DNA from: Planctomycetaceae bacterium
GTDB lineage: Bacteria > Planctomycetota > Planctomycetia > Pirellulales > Lacipirellulaceae
Direction of reading: 5' to 3'
Length of the DNA stretch: 18,283 nucleotides
Assembly (NCBI GenBank): GCA_002713555.1
Contig: PATG01000108.1
Location: 1 to 18,283 of the forward strand
Both the position numbers and the translations under genes were made by a program. The notes under the pieces were generated by a model. That model saw nothing but the letters and a program-made list of their open reading frames with translations, had not been told where the DNA came from and ran no database searches. Positions 7,388 through 14,661 of the stretch are shown here, piece after piece; the stretch's first letter is position 1, and each line of letters begins with the position of its first letter.

Positions 7388-9760
7388 ATGCACCCTATGT
7401 TTCTTCTTCTTAACAAGCTCTGCCGCTTTGGCTCGAGCATGCTCGCATGGCGATTCCTGGCTATTGCAGCATTGCTACTTGGCTACGGTTCTCGGCTTGC
7501 TGCAGAAGAAAATAAACCTGCAACTCCACTATTAGGTCGCCAGCCATTCGATCGCATTACACTCGACAGCGCCAACAACGGAGCAGTTCTTGATGTTGAA
7601 ATTCTTGACTTGCCTGCAAGAAAAGTTCCCGAGGTTTTCCCTACCAGCGGTCAGCTTGAAGTAACGCGATTGAGTGAACCTTCAGTGCTCTACAACGTCT
7701 CTTGGACATCGATCGAAAAAATCGAACTCTTTGAGCAACTTTTACTCAGCGATGCAAAAAAGCAAATTGCCGCTAAAGATTTCGACAAAGCCTTCAAGAC
7801 TCTTGATTTTCTGAAAACGAACTACCCAACTCTCCCTGGCCTGCAGCCAACAATCGAACAGTACTTAATTCGTGACGCAGCCGCCAGCTACAAGGCAAAG
7901 AGATACGACGAAGCAATTTCTATCTTAATGGCCGTTTACGATGCGAATCCCCAACGTCCCGGACTGGCAAAAATTGTTCAAGCTGTTGGAGATCGATTAA
8001 TTAACGAGCATTTATCGACCCAGAATTTTTCTTCCGCCCGAAGTGTACTTGATTTATATATTCAGGGATTTCCAAATCTTGAAATAGCAAGTGCCTCGAG
8101 CTGGCAACAAAAGTTTAAATCTGATGCGAACCAACAAATTATCGCGGGCCGTAAAGCATTCGAACAACGCCAATACCAGGCAGCACGGCTGGCCGTCCGT
8201 CGAGCGCAGGGCATCTTACCACAGGTATCTGGAGCACGAGAGCTGCTGCGTGAAATTGAACAAGTTGCGCCCCAAATTGTCGTGGGCGTCAACCAGCACG
8301 GAATGATCATATCTCAGTCAACTCTCGGCGACTGGTCCTCCACACGCGTCGAGCGTATTCTTGCACCCCAATTTGTTGAGCTAACGGATTTCGGTGCGGA
8401 AGGCGGCATCTACGATTGCCCATGGGCAAACTTATCAAGCGATGATTCGGGTCTCGAAATGAAAGTGGGCCTCACCAATTCAGCAATTAAAAGGGGACTG
8501 ACTCCCGAGAGAATTGTCAACGTACTCATGCATCGCACCAACCCTTCCAATGCCGCCTACCAGCCCAGCTTGGGGAAGGCCCTCGGGAATATTCGCATCT
8601 ATGAAGGGCAAGAAGTTCAATTGCACTGGCTCCTTTCACACGTACGTCCCGAATCGCTGCTAAGGTTCAGAATAGGCGATCTTTTTACAAACGAGAAAGC
8701 CCCCAACACGTATCAAGCTTCCACCGATGACGAGCATCCAGAAATCGTACGCTACAAGTGCTCGACACAAAACAATCGGACACAAGGGAATGCACCCACG
8801 GTCATCGAACGCACATTCATCGACGATGAAGAAGCCGTTTCAGCTTTATTGAGAGGAGATGTCCATGTGCTCGACCGTATTCCTCCCTGGCAAATTGCCC
8901 CCCTACGGGAAGCCAAGGAAATTGTCATTGATACGTACCGTCTCCCGACGGTGCATGTACTCATCCCGAATCACTCGAAATCCATCTTAGGGCGTCGGGA
9001 ATTCCGTCGCGCGCTTTGCTACGGAATTGATCGTCAGCGGCTTTTGGTAGACATCCTCTTGGCAGGGTACCCACAACCTGGTTTTCAAGTTTTAAGTGGC
9101 CCTCTCCCAAGCGGTTCACAGCACAATGATCCAGTCGGTTATGCTTACGATCCAACCATTATGCCAAGGCCCTACGAACCACGTCTGGCAGCAGTACTTT
9201 CCAAGGTTGCCCGTACCTCCCTGGCCAAAACCCAAGCCCTTCAAGATGGCATGAAGCCTGGTGAACTGGATAAAGTCAAACCAGCACCTGCTGAACCTTT
9301 GCTGCTCGTACATCCTGCCAACAGCCTGGCCCGCACAGCCTGCCAGACAATTAAGCTTCAGCTCGATGCGATCGGCATACCGATTCAACTCCAAGAACTT
9401 GAACAACATCCATCTACGCTCCCTGCAGAGTATGACTTGCTCTACTCCGAGTTGACTCTCTGGGAACCACTCGTTGACGCAGTCCGGCTATTGGGCCCGC
9501 AGGGACGTGCAGGGAGTTGCACTGCTGCCATGAGCCTGGCGCTACAAAATGTTGATAGGGCACAGAATTGGAAGCAAGCGCGTCTAAGTTTGCGACAAGT
9601 TCATCGTGTCGCTGCAAGTGACCTGCCTGTGATACCACTTTGGCAAACGATCAATTCCTTTGCTTATCGCCGCTCTTTGACAGGCGTTGGAACAATGCCA
9701 GTGTCACTCTATCAGAATATTTCTGATTGGAAAAATACCGTCGTAGCGGCGAGGCAGTAA
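7388..9760 (+). CDS. Exported TPR-like + oligopeptide-binding protein (SBP_bac_5-like) fusion
   Basis: 790 residues from ATG at 7388; later ATGs at 7397 and 7439 are possible. An N-terminal signal sequence (hydrophobic 19-36, LAIAALLLGYG, likely cut after SRLAA at residue 39) sends it out of the cytoplasm. Residues about 115-300 form TPR-like helical pairs (AAKDFDKAFKTLDFLKTNYP, KRYDEAISILMAVYDANP, EQRQYQAARLAVRRA). Residues about 410-790 match the C-terminal two thirds of DppA/OppA-type solute-binding proteins: EFRRALCYGIDRQRLLVDIL near 539, then ANSLARTACQTIKLQLDAIG, and near the end DLPVIPLWQTINSFAYRRSL. Normal SBP_bac_5 proteins are about 500-550 residues without TPRs. No ABC permease or ATPase gene is nearby, so import is doubtful; a binding, sensing or scaffolding role with the neighbouring proton-channel complex is more likely. 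It follows the propeller gene by 9 nt. Confidence 0.87.
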   Translation: MHPMFLLLNKLCRFGSSMLAWRFLAIAALLLGYGSRLAAEENKPATPLLGRQPFDRITLDSANNGAVLDVEILDLPARKVPEVFPTSGQLEVTRLSEPSVLYNVSWTSIEKIELFEQLLLSDAKKQIAAKDFDKAFKTLDFLKTNYPTLPGLQPTIEQYLIRDAAASYKAKRYDEAISILMAVYDANPQRPGLAKIVQAVGDRLINEHLSTQNFSSARSVLDLYIQGFPNLEIASASSWQQKFKSDANQQIIAGRKAFEQRQYQAARLAVRRAQGILPQVSGARELLREIEQVAPQIVVGVNQHGMIISQSTLGDWSSTRVERILAPQFVELTDFGAEGGIYDCPWANLSSDDSGLEMKVGLTNSAIKRGLTPERIVNVLMHRTNPSNAAYQPSLGKALGNIRIYEGQEVQLHWLLSHVRPESLLRFRIGDLFTNEKAPNTYQASTDDEHPEIVRYKCSTQNNRTQGNAPTVIERTFIDDEEAVSALLRGDVHVLDRIPPWQIAPLREAKEIVIDTYRLPTVHVLIPNHSKSILGRREFRRALCYGIDRQRLLVDILLAGYPQPGFQVLSGPLPSGSQHNDPVGYAYDPTIMPRPYEPRLAAVLSKVARTSLAKTQALQDGMKPGELDKVKPAPAEPLLLVHPANSLARTACQTIKLQLDAIGIPIQLQELEQHPSTLPAEYDLLYSELTLWEPLVDAVRLLGPQGRAGSCTAAMSLALQNVDRAQNWKQARLSLRQVHRVAASDLPVIPLWQTINSFAYRRSLTGVGTMPVSLYQNISDWKNTVVAARQ

Positions 9761-9762
9761 TT

Positions 9763-11226
9763 ATGACTCCATTATCCTCTACTCGTCGCTTGTCTGTCTG
9801 GCCCCATCCATTGGCTTTTGTGGTGGCTCTTATACTATGCGAGTTCTTGAGCAACTCGACTTTTGCTGCAGACAAAAAATACTGGGATTTATCCTCCTAT
9901 CGCATTCAGATACATCTGGCCGTCAACAACAGCACAAAGCCGCAAGTTGCACTCGGAGAGAAACTCCTAGCTCGAATCCGCGAGCGCATCCAATCCACGC
10001 TTTACCCTGTGTGGGATGCAGAAATCGCGATTACCCAGGGACCTTTTCGATTTCTACTCCTATCTGGCTTGGACCAACTCAACTCCAGCATTATCGATGA
10101 AGCGGCATCACGACTTGACAAGCAACTCTACCTCTGCGTTCAGAGCTCACCAACGGGCTACAAAATCACTTGCCGTGAGTACGATTGTTATCTCCATCGC
10201 TGGGGTCCCGTGCGACAGCGCACGGTACGCCAAGAAATCACCTTATCCGAACAGTGTTTTGATTTACTCAGACATACCTTTGCCCCGCTGGCTACGATCC
10301 GTCCGATTGAAAACGAGTCGGATCGAGTCACACTTCGCTTCAAAGGTCGAGATTTACCACGACAAACGGCTGAGGATTTATTCACAGAACCCAATGATGT
10401 GTTCCAGCCCATGTTGGTTAGGACAAGTAGTTCCGGTGAAGTCCGTCCTGAAGATGTTAAAGAAGTCCCCTGGACAATTTTGAGCCTCTTGGAACCCAAA
10501 GAATCCCAATGGGTCAGTCAAGTTTATAGTGGAATACGAACTCCTTTCGGGTTGCGCCGCCGCGGGCGTGTCGAACATATGGCAATAGCAACACGCCACA
10601 CACCCGGCACGTCCATGGTTCGATTTCATGCTCGTCATGATCGGGAGCAAGCATTGAGTGGTTATGAGGTATTTCGCAAGGAAACACCCGATAAGCAAAG
10701 TCAATTACTCGGATTAACATCGGCAGACGGAATCATTGAAGTTCCTTCCACCGACCATCCTGTCAGTACGCTATTTTTGCGTAGTGATGGACAACTTCTG
10801 GCCAAAATACCTGTAGCCCCTGGAGCCGCAACCAAAGGCGAAGTTCCCGTCGCAGACGACCCAGCACGGCTACGAGCACAAGCTAGCCTTGAATCTTTGC
10901 GCGAGAAACTTATTGATCTCGTAGCCCGACGAACTCTTCTTTCGGCTCGTGTACGAGAACGTCTGGAAAAAGGAAAACTCGAGGAAGCGCGTCAACTCTA
11001 CAGCGAATTGGACGGGCTGCCAGGACGAGCTTCCTTTGACCAGCAATTATCATCCGTCGAGAACAACAAGCTAAATCGATCAGAAGATGCCAAAATACAG
11101 GCCCGCATCGACAAAATGTTTTCGGACACGCGCAAATTATTGGGAAGATTTCTTGGCGCTCGAGAAATCTCCGATCTTCAGAACGAACTCAATGCCGCGA
11201 TTCGCAACAAGAAAACTGCCGGCTAG
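9763..11226 (+). CDS. Exported protein of unknown function with C-terminal helical region
   Basis: 487 residues. The ATG at 9763 is chosen because it lies 2 nt after the previous stop (translational coupling) and starts directly with a signal peptide (hydrophobic 17-30, LAFVVALILCEFLS, cut likely after STFAA at residue 36); a TTG at 9727 in the same frame would overlap the upstream gene and bury the signal. I do not recognise the family. The middle part is mixed alpha/beta with QIHLAVNN, LYLCVQSS, a cysteine pair in TCREYDCYLHRWGP and RVRTPFG-like basic patches (GLRRRGRVEH). The segment VRFHARHDREQALSGYEVFR looks like a beta-sandwich strand pair. The last about 125 residues are charged and helical, probably coiled coil (LESLREKLIDLVARRTLL, LEEARQLYSEL). 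It is the last gene of the run and probably acts outside the inner membrane with the channel, propeller and SBP-like proteins. Confidence 0.82.
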   Translation: MTPLSSTRRLSVWPHPLAFVVALILCEFLSNSTFAADKKYWDLSSYRIQIHLAVNNSTKPQVALGEKLLARIRERIQSTLYPVWDAEIAITQGPFRFLLLSGLDQLNSSIIDEAASRLDKQLYLCVQSSPTGYKITCREYDCYLHRWGPVRQRTVRQEITLSEQCFDLLRHTFAPLATIRPIENESDRVTLRFKGRDLPRQTAEDLFTEPNDVFQPMLVRTSSSGEVRPEDVKEVPWTILSLLEPKESQWVSQVYSGIRTPFGLRRRGRVEHMAIATRHTPGTSMVRFHARHDREQALSGYEVFRKETPDKQSQLLGLTSADGIIEVPSTDHPVSTLFLRSDGQLLAKIPVAPGAATKGEVPVADDPARLRAQASLESLREKLIDLVARRTLLSARVRERLEKGKLEEARQLYSELDGLPGRASFDQQLSSVENNKLNRSEDAKIQARIDKMFSDTRKLLGRFLGAREISDLQNELNAAIRNKKTAG

Positions 11227-11365
11227 AGAAAGATCTATTTCTTCTTACGAGTGAACAGGGCGCATGCAGCGATAGCGCAACACTCCTAGCGGACTTTAAA
11301 TTCGAAACCAGTAGCACGTGTAGCGACTGTCTTGGCTCACACCACCGCTTTGAACATCTGATCTA

Positions 11366-11371
11366 TATAAT
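11366..11371 (+). promoter_or_regulatory. Perfect -10 box (TATAAT) with no good -35
   Basis: TATAAT matches the sigma-70 consensus exactly, but the region 16-18 nt upstream is CACCGC-like and TTGGCT (11332-11337) is too far (28 nt). It could drive a small RNA running toward the kinase 3' end, or be chance in an A/T-rich patch. Confidence 0.25.
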
Positions 11372-11601
11372 ATGAGTAGTAAGTGGCGTGCACCCACCTA
11401 CGACTTGGAAGCGGTCACTTGAGTCCTTTTCTAGCAGCATAATCGTTCAATTCTCTTGTGGTAGATTGTTCTCTGGTAATGAGCTAAGAATACGAAAGCG
11501 CCCTCATTCCTGCCGTAGCAAATATCGCCAGACTTCTGGATCCTGTGGGTTGGCTTGGCCTTACTCTACTCCTCCCGAATCCTGGCGGATCCGACTACAA
11601 A

Positions 11602-11640
11602 GCGCTGTTTCAAAGGTTTCAACCCAACCCGACACAGCGC
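11602..11640 (-). other. Long-loop inverted repeat downstream of the kinase gene
   Basis: GCGCTGT (11602-11608) pairs perfectly with ACAGCGC (11634-11640) across a 25-nt loop, 35 nt past the kinase stop on its strand. No T-run follows on either strand, so intrinsic termination is not well supported. Confidence 0.3.
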
Positions 11641-11675
11641 AAGGCGAGTCGAAGTGCTACAGACTCAGCTATTGT

Positions 11676-13013
11676 TCAACTGACTTTGAATATCAAGACA
11701 ACTGCAAGAACGGCTACAAGTACGGCAACGGCAACCAAGAGCATCATAGGTCGGCTGAGCAGAGGCGTCCCCTCCTGCTCTGGCTCAGCGATAACGGGAG
11801 GCGGTGTGTTATTCCGTTTGCTGACGAGCGACAAGTCCTTTGAGGAAGAAGCAGGCAAACTGGGAGTTTCAGTCTTTTCATAGGTTGCTACAACCGTGTC
11901 GGCAAGAGTTGCCTCGTAAAAATCTTGATCGGTTTGTATTTCGGCGAGTACCCCGATACTCCTGTTAACATTTTGTCCTGCACTGGCCACCCAAGGCTGC
12001 AACCGCTTGACAACATCTGCTGCTGTAGGGATGCGATCTGCAGGACGTTTTTGCATCATCTCCTTGATGACTTCAGCAAATGAATCGTCCACCTCAGGAT
12101 TCAATCGCTGAGGAGCTATCGGCTCATCATCCAATTGTCGGCGCAATTTGTCTGCCGTGTCTCCACTCGGATAGGGAACCTTCCCGGTGACTGCGTAGTA
12201 CAAAGTACAACCGAGCGAATATACATCGCTAATGGAGTGAACTTCTCCTGGTTGTACGATAACTTCTGGAGCCAAAAAGTCTGCGGTTCCCACAATATGT
12301 TTTGGCTTACTCTCGATAGCAGCTGCATCGTCTGAAAAAACAGCCAATCCCAAATCAGTCAATTTCGTATTGCCTTCGAGAGTAATGAGAAGATTTCCTG
12401 GCTTAACATCCCTATGAATCAAACCTTGAGTATGTGCGTAGCCCAAAGCTTGGGCAGCTTGCGAAATAATCACAGCGGCTTGCTCCTGAGACAGCGGGCC
12501 ATGGGTACGAACCAATCGCCTCAAGTCGGTACCCGGCACATACTCGGTAACCAAAAAATAGGTTTCTCCATCCGTGTCCGCGTAAGACAAACGCACTAGA
12601 TTTGGATGGTCCAGGAGCGCTTGAGCACGAATCTCCCGGCAGAAACTGGCAATAGAATTCTGATTGGTTTGGTTCTTCGGGAGTACTTTTATCGCTTCGA
12701 TGCGCCCCAACAGTACATGCTCTCCCTGGAACACCCACCCCATCCCACCATGTCCAATCGCATCTAAGATACGATAAGAGCCAAGTGTAAACTTCGTACG
12801 ACCATGGCAAAGCTGCTCGGCTTGCCAGCGGTTGATATACTCCAGAGCTACAAGCTGCTCAGCCAATTGTTTGTCAGTAATTTCTTCCAGCGACAAATGA
12901 GCTACCGGCTGTGATTCGACGAGCATCTGCCAGGCATGGTCTATTTGCTCTTCAGTAAGTAACCCACTGGCCAGACCAGCTTGCTCCAATATGGATCGTT
13001 CTGTACGCACCAA
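11676..13013 (-). CDS. Membrane-anchored Hanks-type Ser/Thr protein kinase
   Basis: 445 residues. An in-frame TGA lies just upstream, so the start must be TTG (13013) or the adjacent GTG (13010); GAGGAA about 10 nt upstream serves either. Residues 40-72 form a short helical domain (EQLVALEYINRWQAEQL). The kinase domain runs from about 79 to 340: Gly loop GHGGMGWV (87-94), catalytic Lys K109 (IKVL), alpha-C Glu E127, catalytic loop HRDVKPGN (200-207, D202 base, N207), DLG (220-222) in place of DFG, APE (248-250) and SDVYSLG (262-268). All catalytic residues are present, so it should be active. After a Ser/Thr/Pro-rich linker, one span (about 421-442) lies at the very C-terminus with only three residues after it, so the kinase is cytoplasmic and tail-anchored with no extracellular sensor domain. 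It phosphorylates Ser/Thr of unknown target proteins. Bacterial PknB-like kinases often carry sensor domains after the TM; here there is none. Confidence 0.96.
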   Translation of the reverse strand: MVRTERSILEQAGLASGLLTEEQIDHAWQMLVESQPVAHLSLEEITDKQLAEQLVALEYINRWQAEQLCHGRTKFTLGSYRILDAIGHGGMGWVFQGEHVLLGRIEAIKVLPKNQTNQNSIASFCREIRAQALLDHPNLVRLSYADTDGETYFLVTEYVPGTDLRRLVRTHGPLSQEQAAVIISQAAQALGYAHTQGLIHRDVKPGNLLITLEGNTKLTDLGLAVFSDDAAAIESKPKHIVGTADFLAPEVIVQPGEVHSISDVYSLGCTLYYAVTGKVPYPSGDTADKLRRQLDDEPIAPQRLNPEVDDSFAEVIKEMMQKRPADRIPTAADVVKRLQPWVASAGQNVNRSIGVLAEIQTDQDFYEATLADTVVATYEKTETPSLPASSSKDLSLVSKRNNTPPPVIAEPEQEGTPLLSRPMMLLVAVAVLVAVLAVVLIFKVS

Positions 13014-13067
13014 AATCGGATTTCCTCACGAGAACAGTAGGGATCGCCGAAGAGCTATCCTCTGTTG

Positions 13068-13109
13068 CTAGTTTAGTGCGCTACCAGGGGCTGCGCCAAG
13101 AAAAACTAG
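13068..13109 (-). other. Inverted repeat between pseudouridine synthase and kinase genes
   Basis: CTAGTTT (13068-13074) pairs with AAACTAG (13103-13109); inside, GCGC (13078-13081) can pair with GCGC (13093-13096). It lies after the pseudouridine synthase stop and before the kinase start on the - strand. With no T-run it may be a weak terminator or a regulatory leader of the kinase mRNA. Confidence 0.35.
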
Positions 13110-13120
13110 ACCCGGAACCC

Positions 13121-13141
13121 AAATCATTCCAGACATGATTT
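13121..13141 (-). other. Stem-loop overlapping the pseudouridine synthase stop codon
   Basis: AAATCAT and ATGATTT form a perfect 7-bp stem with a 7-nt loop; the TGA stop (13124-13126, complement) sits inside the stem. It is A/T-rich and therefore weak; it may contribute to mRNA 3'-end formation. Confidence 0.3.
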
Positions 13142-13822
13142 AACCGAGCGCTGTTGTTGCCAGGAAACGGGTAATGGGACATCGAATTGCAATACTTCTT
13201 GGCGAACCGGGTGTGTAAACTTCAGAGTCACTGCATGCAATGCAATGCCTAATGAAAAATCTGCTCGACTTCCGTATTTTCGATCACCAAGAATCGGGTG
13301 TCCAATCTTCGCTAGCTGGACACGAATTTGATGTTTGCGACCTGTTTCCAACTGTATTTCAAGTAAGGAGACATCCTGGTGGGACTTGCAGACACGGTAG
13401 CGCAGACGGGCCAATTGGGCCTGGGGTGTGTCCTCCTGTGTAGTGTGCATGCGTCGATGCCGCTCATCTTTGCGCAAATAGTGTTCGAGCGTGGCTTCCA
13501 GCTGCTCAGGCACGCCCGATACGGCTGCCATGTAAGTTTTTTCGACCTGCCTATCTCGTAGGGCCGCCGACAACCTGGAAGCCGCTTTCGAGGTTCGGGC
13601 AATCACCACAGCACCGGTCACAGGCGCATCCAGTCTGCTCACGATTCCCAGATAGACATTGCCAGGTTTCTGGTACCTTTTACGTATATACTGCTTTGCG
13701 ATGGTCAGAAGGCTGGGCCGCCCTTCCGCAACCCCCATGGTTGGCAGCATCGCAGGCTTGTTCACCACCAGAAGATGATTATCCTCATAAAGTACATCAA
13801 GCTGGTGGGACGGGGATGCCAT
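13124..13822 (-). CDS. RluA-family 23S rRNA/tRNA pseudouridine synthase
   Basis: 232 residues, the size of family members without an S4 RNA-binding domain. It converts specific uridines in rRNA or tRNA to pseudouridine. Motif I (YEDNHLLVVNKPAMLPTM, 12-29) and motif II with the catalytic Asp (SRLDAPVTG, D65) are clear; the usual first residue of motif II, His, is Ser here, a variant seen in part of the family. Motif III (GRKHQIRVQL, 161-170, with the basic residue that contacts the flipped base) and HPILGDRKYG (175-184) complete the fold. The target uridine cannot be told from sequence. It lies upstream of the kinase on the same strand with a 110-nt gap, and is divergent from the Maf gene (114-nt gap). 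No strong Shine-Dalgarno sequence precedes the ATG. Confidence 0.95.
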   Translation of the reverse strand: MASPSHQLDVLYEDNHLLVVNKPAMLPTMGVAEGRPSLLTIAKQYIRKRYQKPGNVYLGIVSRLDAPVTGAVVIARTSKAASRLSAALRDRQVEKTYMAAVSGVPEQLEATLEHYLRKDERHRRMHTTQEDTPQAQLARLRYRVCKSHQDVSLLEIQLETGRKHQIRVQLAKIGHPILGDRKYGSRADFSLGIALHAVTLKFTHPVRQEVLQFDVPLPVSWQQQRSVKSCLE

Positions 13823-13936
13823 AATGAGGTATTGCTAAAGATTGGTTTGCGGAATGTCTACCATAACACAGCTCTCAAAAACTAACAGAGCCCTCAAATA
13901 CCAAGTTCAACCGTCAGTAATAAGGAAGCTACCTGA

Positions 13937-14572
13937 ATGTCTCTATCTCTTCTGCTCGCCAGTGGATCGCCGCAACGTCGGCAATTGCTTACCGCAGCAG
14001 GCTATGCCTTTGAAATTATCGTGCCCCACGAATCTGTGGAATGTGGCATTTGCAGTACGGGAGGACCAGCAGCGCTGGTCTCAGAACTAGCACTCAAAAA
14101 AGCGGCAAACGTAGCAAGTCAACTTCAAAAAGCTCATTCCAAGCAACCCTCTCTACTTATTGCTTGCGACACAGTTGCCGAGTGCGATGGATCCATCCTT
14201 GGCAAACCACAGAACGAAGAGCATGCCCAGGCCATGCTCCATCTTTTGCGTGGACGTACCCACCGTGTCTACAGTGGTCTCTGTGTCTGGCCTTATCAAG
14301 TGAAAGATTCCGAGGCGTCTCCAGAAACACGCATTGTTAGTACCCAACTGCGAATGGATAACGTATCGGACGACAAGCTGGATGAGTATCTAGCCAGTAA
14401 TCTGTGGCAAGGCAAAGCAGGCGCTTTCGGATACCAGGATCGTGTCGGTTGGCTGCATATTGAACAGGGTAGCGAGTCCAATGTTATTGGCCTGCCCATG
14501 GAACTATTAGACGAGATGCTCACTCCCTGGAAAAATCAGTTATCGAAATCAAAAAACCAAGACGGTACCTAG
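13937..14572 (+). CDS. Maf family nucleoside triphosphate pyrophosphatase
   Basis: 211 residues, normal length is about 190-210. Maf proteins hydrolyse non-canonical or specific nucleoside triphosphates (dTTP/UTP or m7GTP classes) to the monophosphate and pyrophosphate, acting as house-cleaning enzymes in the cytoplasm. Visible motifs: N-terminal LLASGSPQRRQLL (6-18; substrate-binding S-x-R-R), the catalytic ACDTVA with D78, GKP (89-91), GRTHRVYSGLCV, and the C-terminal GSESNVIGLPMELL. The usual Tyr in the GSYSNVVGLP motif is Glu here. GGAAG (13924-13928) about 8 nt before the ATG is a usable ribosome binding site. The C-terminus adds a polar tail after LTPWKNQ. Ends in TAG; the next gene converges on it. 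Confidence 0.95.
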   Translation: MSLSLLLASGSPQRRQLLTAAGYAFEIIVPHESVECGICSTGGPAALVSELALKKAANVASQLQKAHSKQPSLLIACDTVAECDGSILGKPQNEEHAQAMLHLLRGRTHRVYSGLCVWPYQVKDSEASPETRIVSTQLRMDNVSDDKLDEYLASNLWQGKAGAFGYQDRVGWLHIEQGSESNVIGLPMELLDEMLTPWKNQLSKSKNQDGT

Positions 14573-14575
14573 AGA

Positions 14576-14661
14576 CCTAGAACCAGTTTCATAACCAGGT
14601 TAAAGGGTCGAATTCCTCAGGAACCTTGACTCATCAAGGGCGTTTTGAAATGGGTTCTAGG
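14576..14661. terminator. Bidirectional inverted-repeat terminator region between convergent genes
   Basis: CCTAGAACC (14576-14584) pairs perfectly with GGTTCTAGG (14653-14661); pairing resumes inward with TTTCA/TGAAA after a two-base mismatch. The structure fills nearly the whole gap between the Maf stop (14572) and the glycosyltransferase stop (14662). Inside it are two smaller hairpins: TTCC-TCA-GGAA (14613-14623) and CCTTGA-CTCA-TCAAGG (14624-14639), the latter followed by GCGTTTT, which looks like an intrinsic terminator for the + strand. Confidence 0.6.

Larger units (their letters stand above)
11227..11675. other. 449-nt gap without a convincing gene
   Basis: This lies between the 3' ends of the exported-protein gene (+) and the kinase (-). 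Two + strand open frames here (from 11388 and 11545) have low-complexity, unconvincing translations and run antisense into the kinase, so they are not called. Visible items: a perfect TATAAT (11366-11371), AGAAA/TTTCT pairing just after the upstream stop (about 11225-11241), and a GCGCTGT/ACAGCGC inverted repeat (11602-11608 and 11634-11640). There is no tRNA cloverleaf. Confidence 0.5.

Noticed and set aside
9727..9762. TTG at 9727 as start of the unknown exported protein
   Set aside because: It would overlap the preceding gene and put a charged extension before a clear signal peptide; ATG at 9763 fits better.
11388..11883. Two overlapping + strand open frames (from 11388 and 11545)
   Set aside because: Translations look non-coding, and they run antisense into the 3' end of the kinase gene, which is certain.
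13867..13899. Imperfect direct repeat (ACAGCTCTCAAA / ACAGAGCCCTCAAA) between the pseudouridine synthase and Maf genes
   Set aside because: Too short and imperfect to claim a binding site; no matching promoter boxes were found beside it.
14595..14625. tRNA T-arm-like sequence (GGGTCGAATTCC) between the Maf and glycosyltransferase genes
   Set aside because: No acceptor stem follows at the right distance and no anticodon arm can be drawn; the bases are better explained by the nested hairpins.
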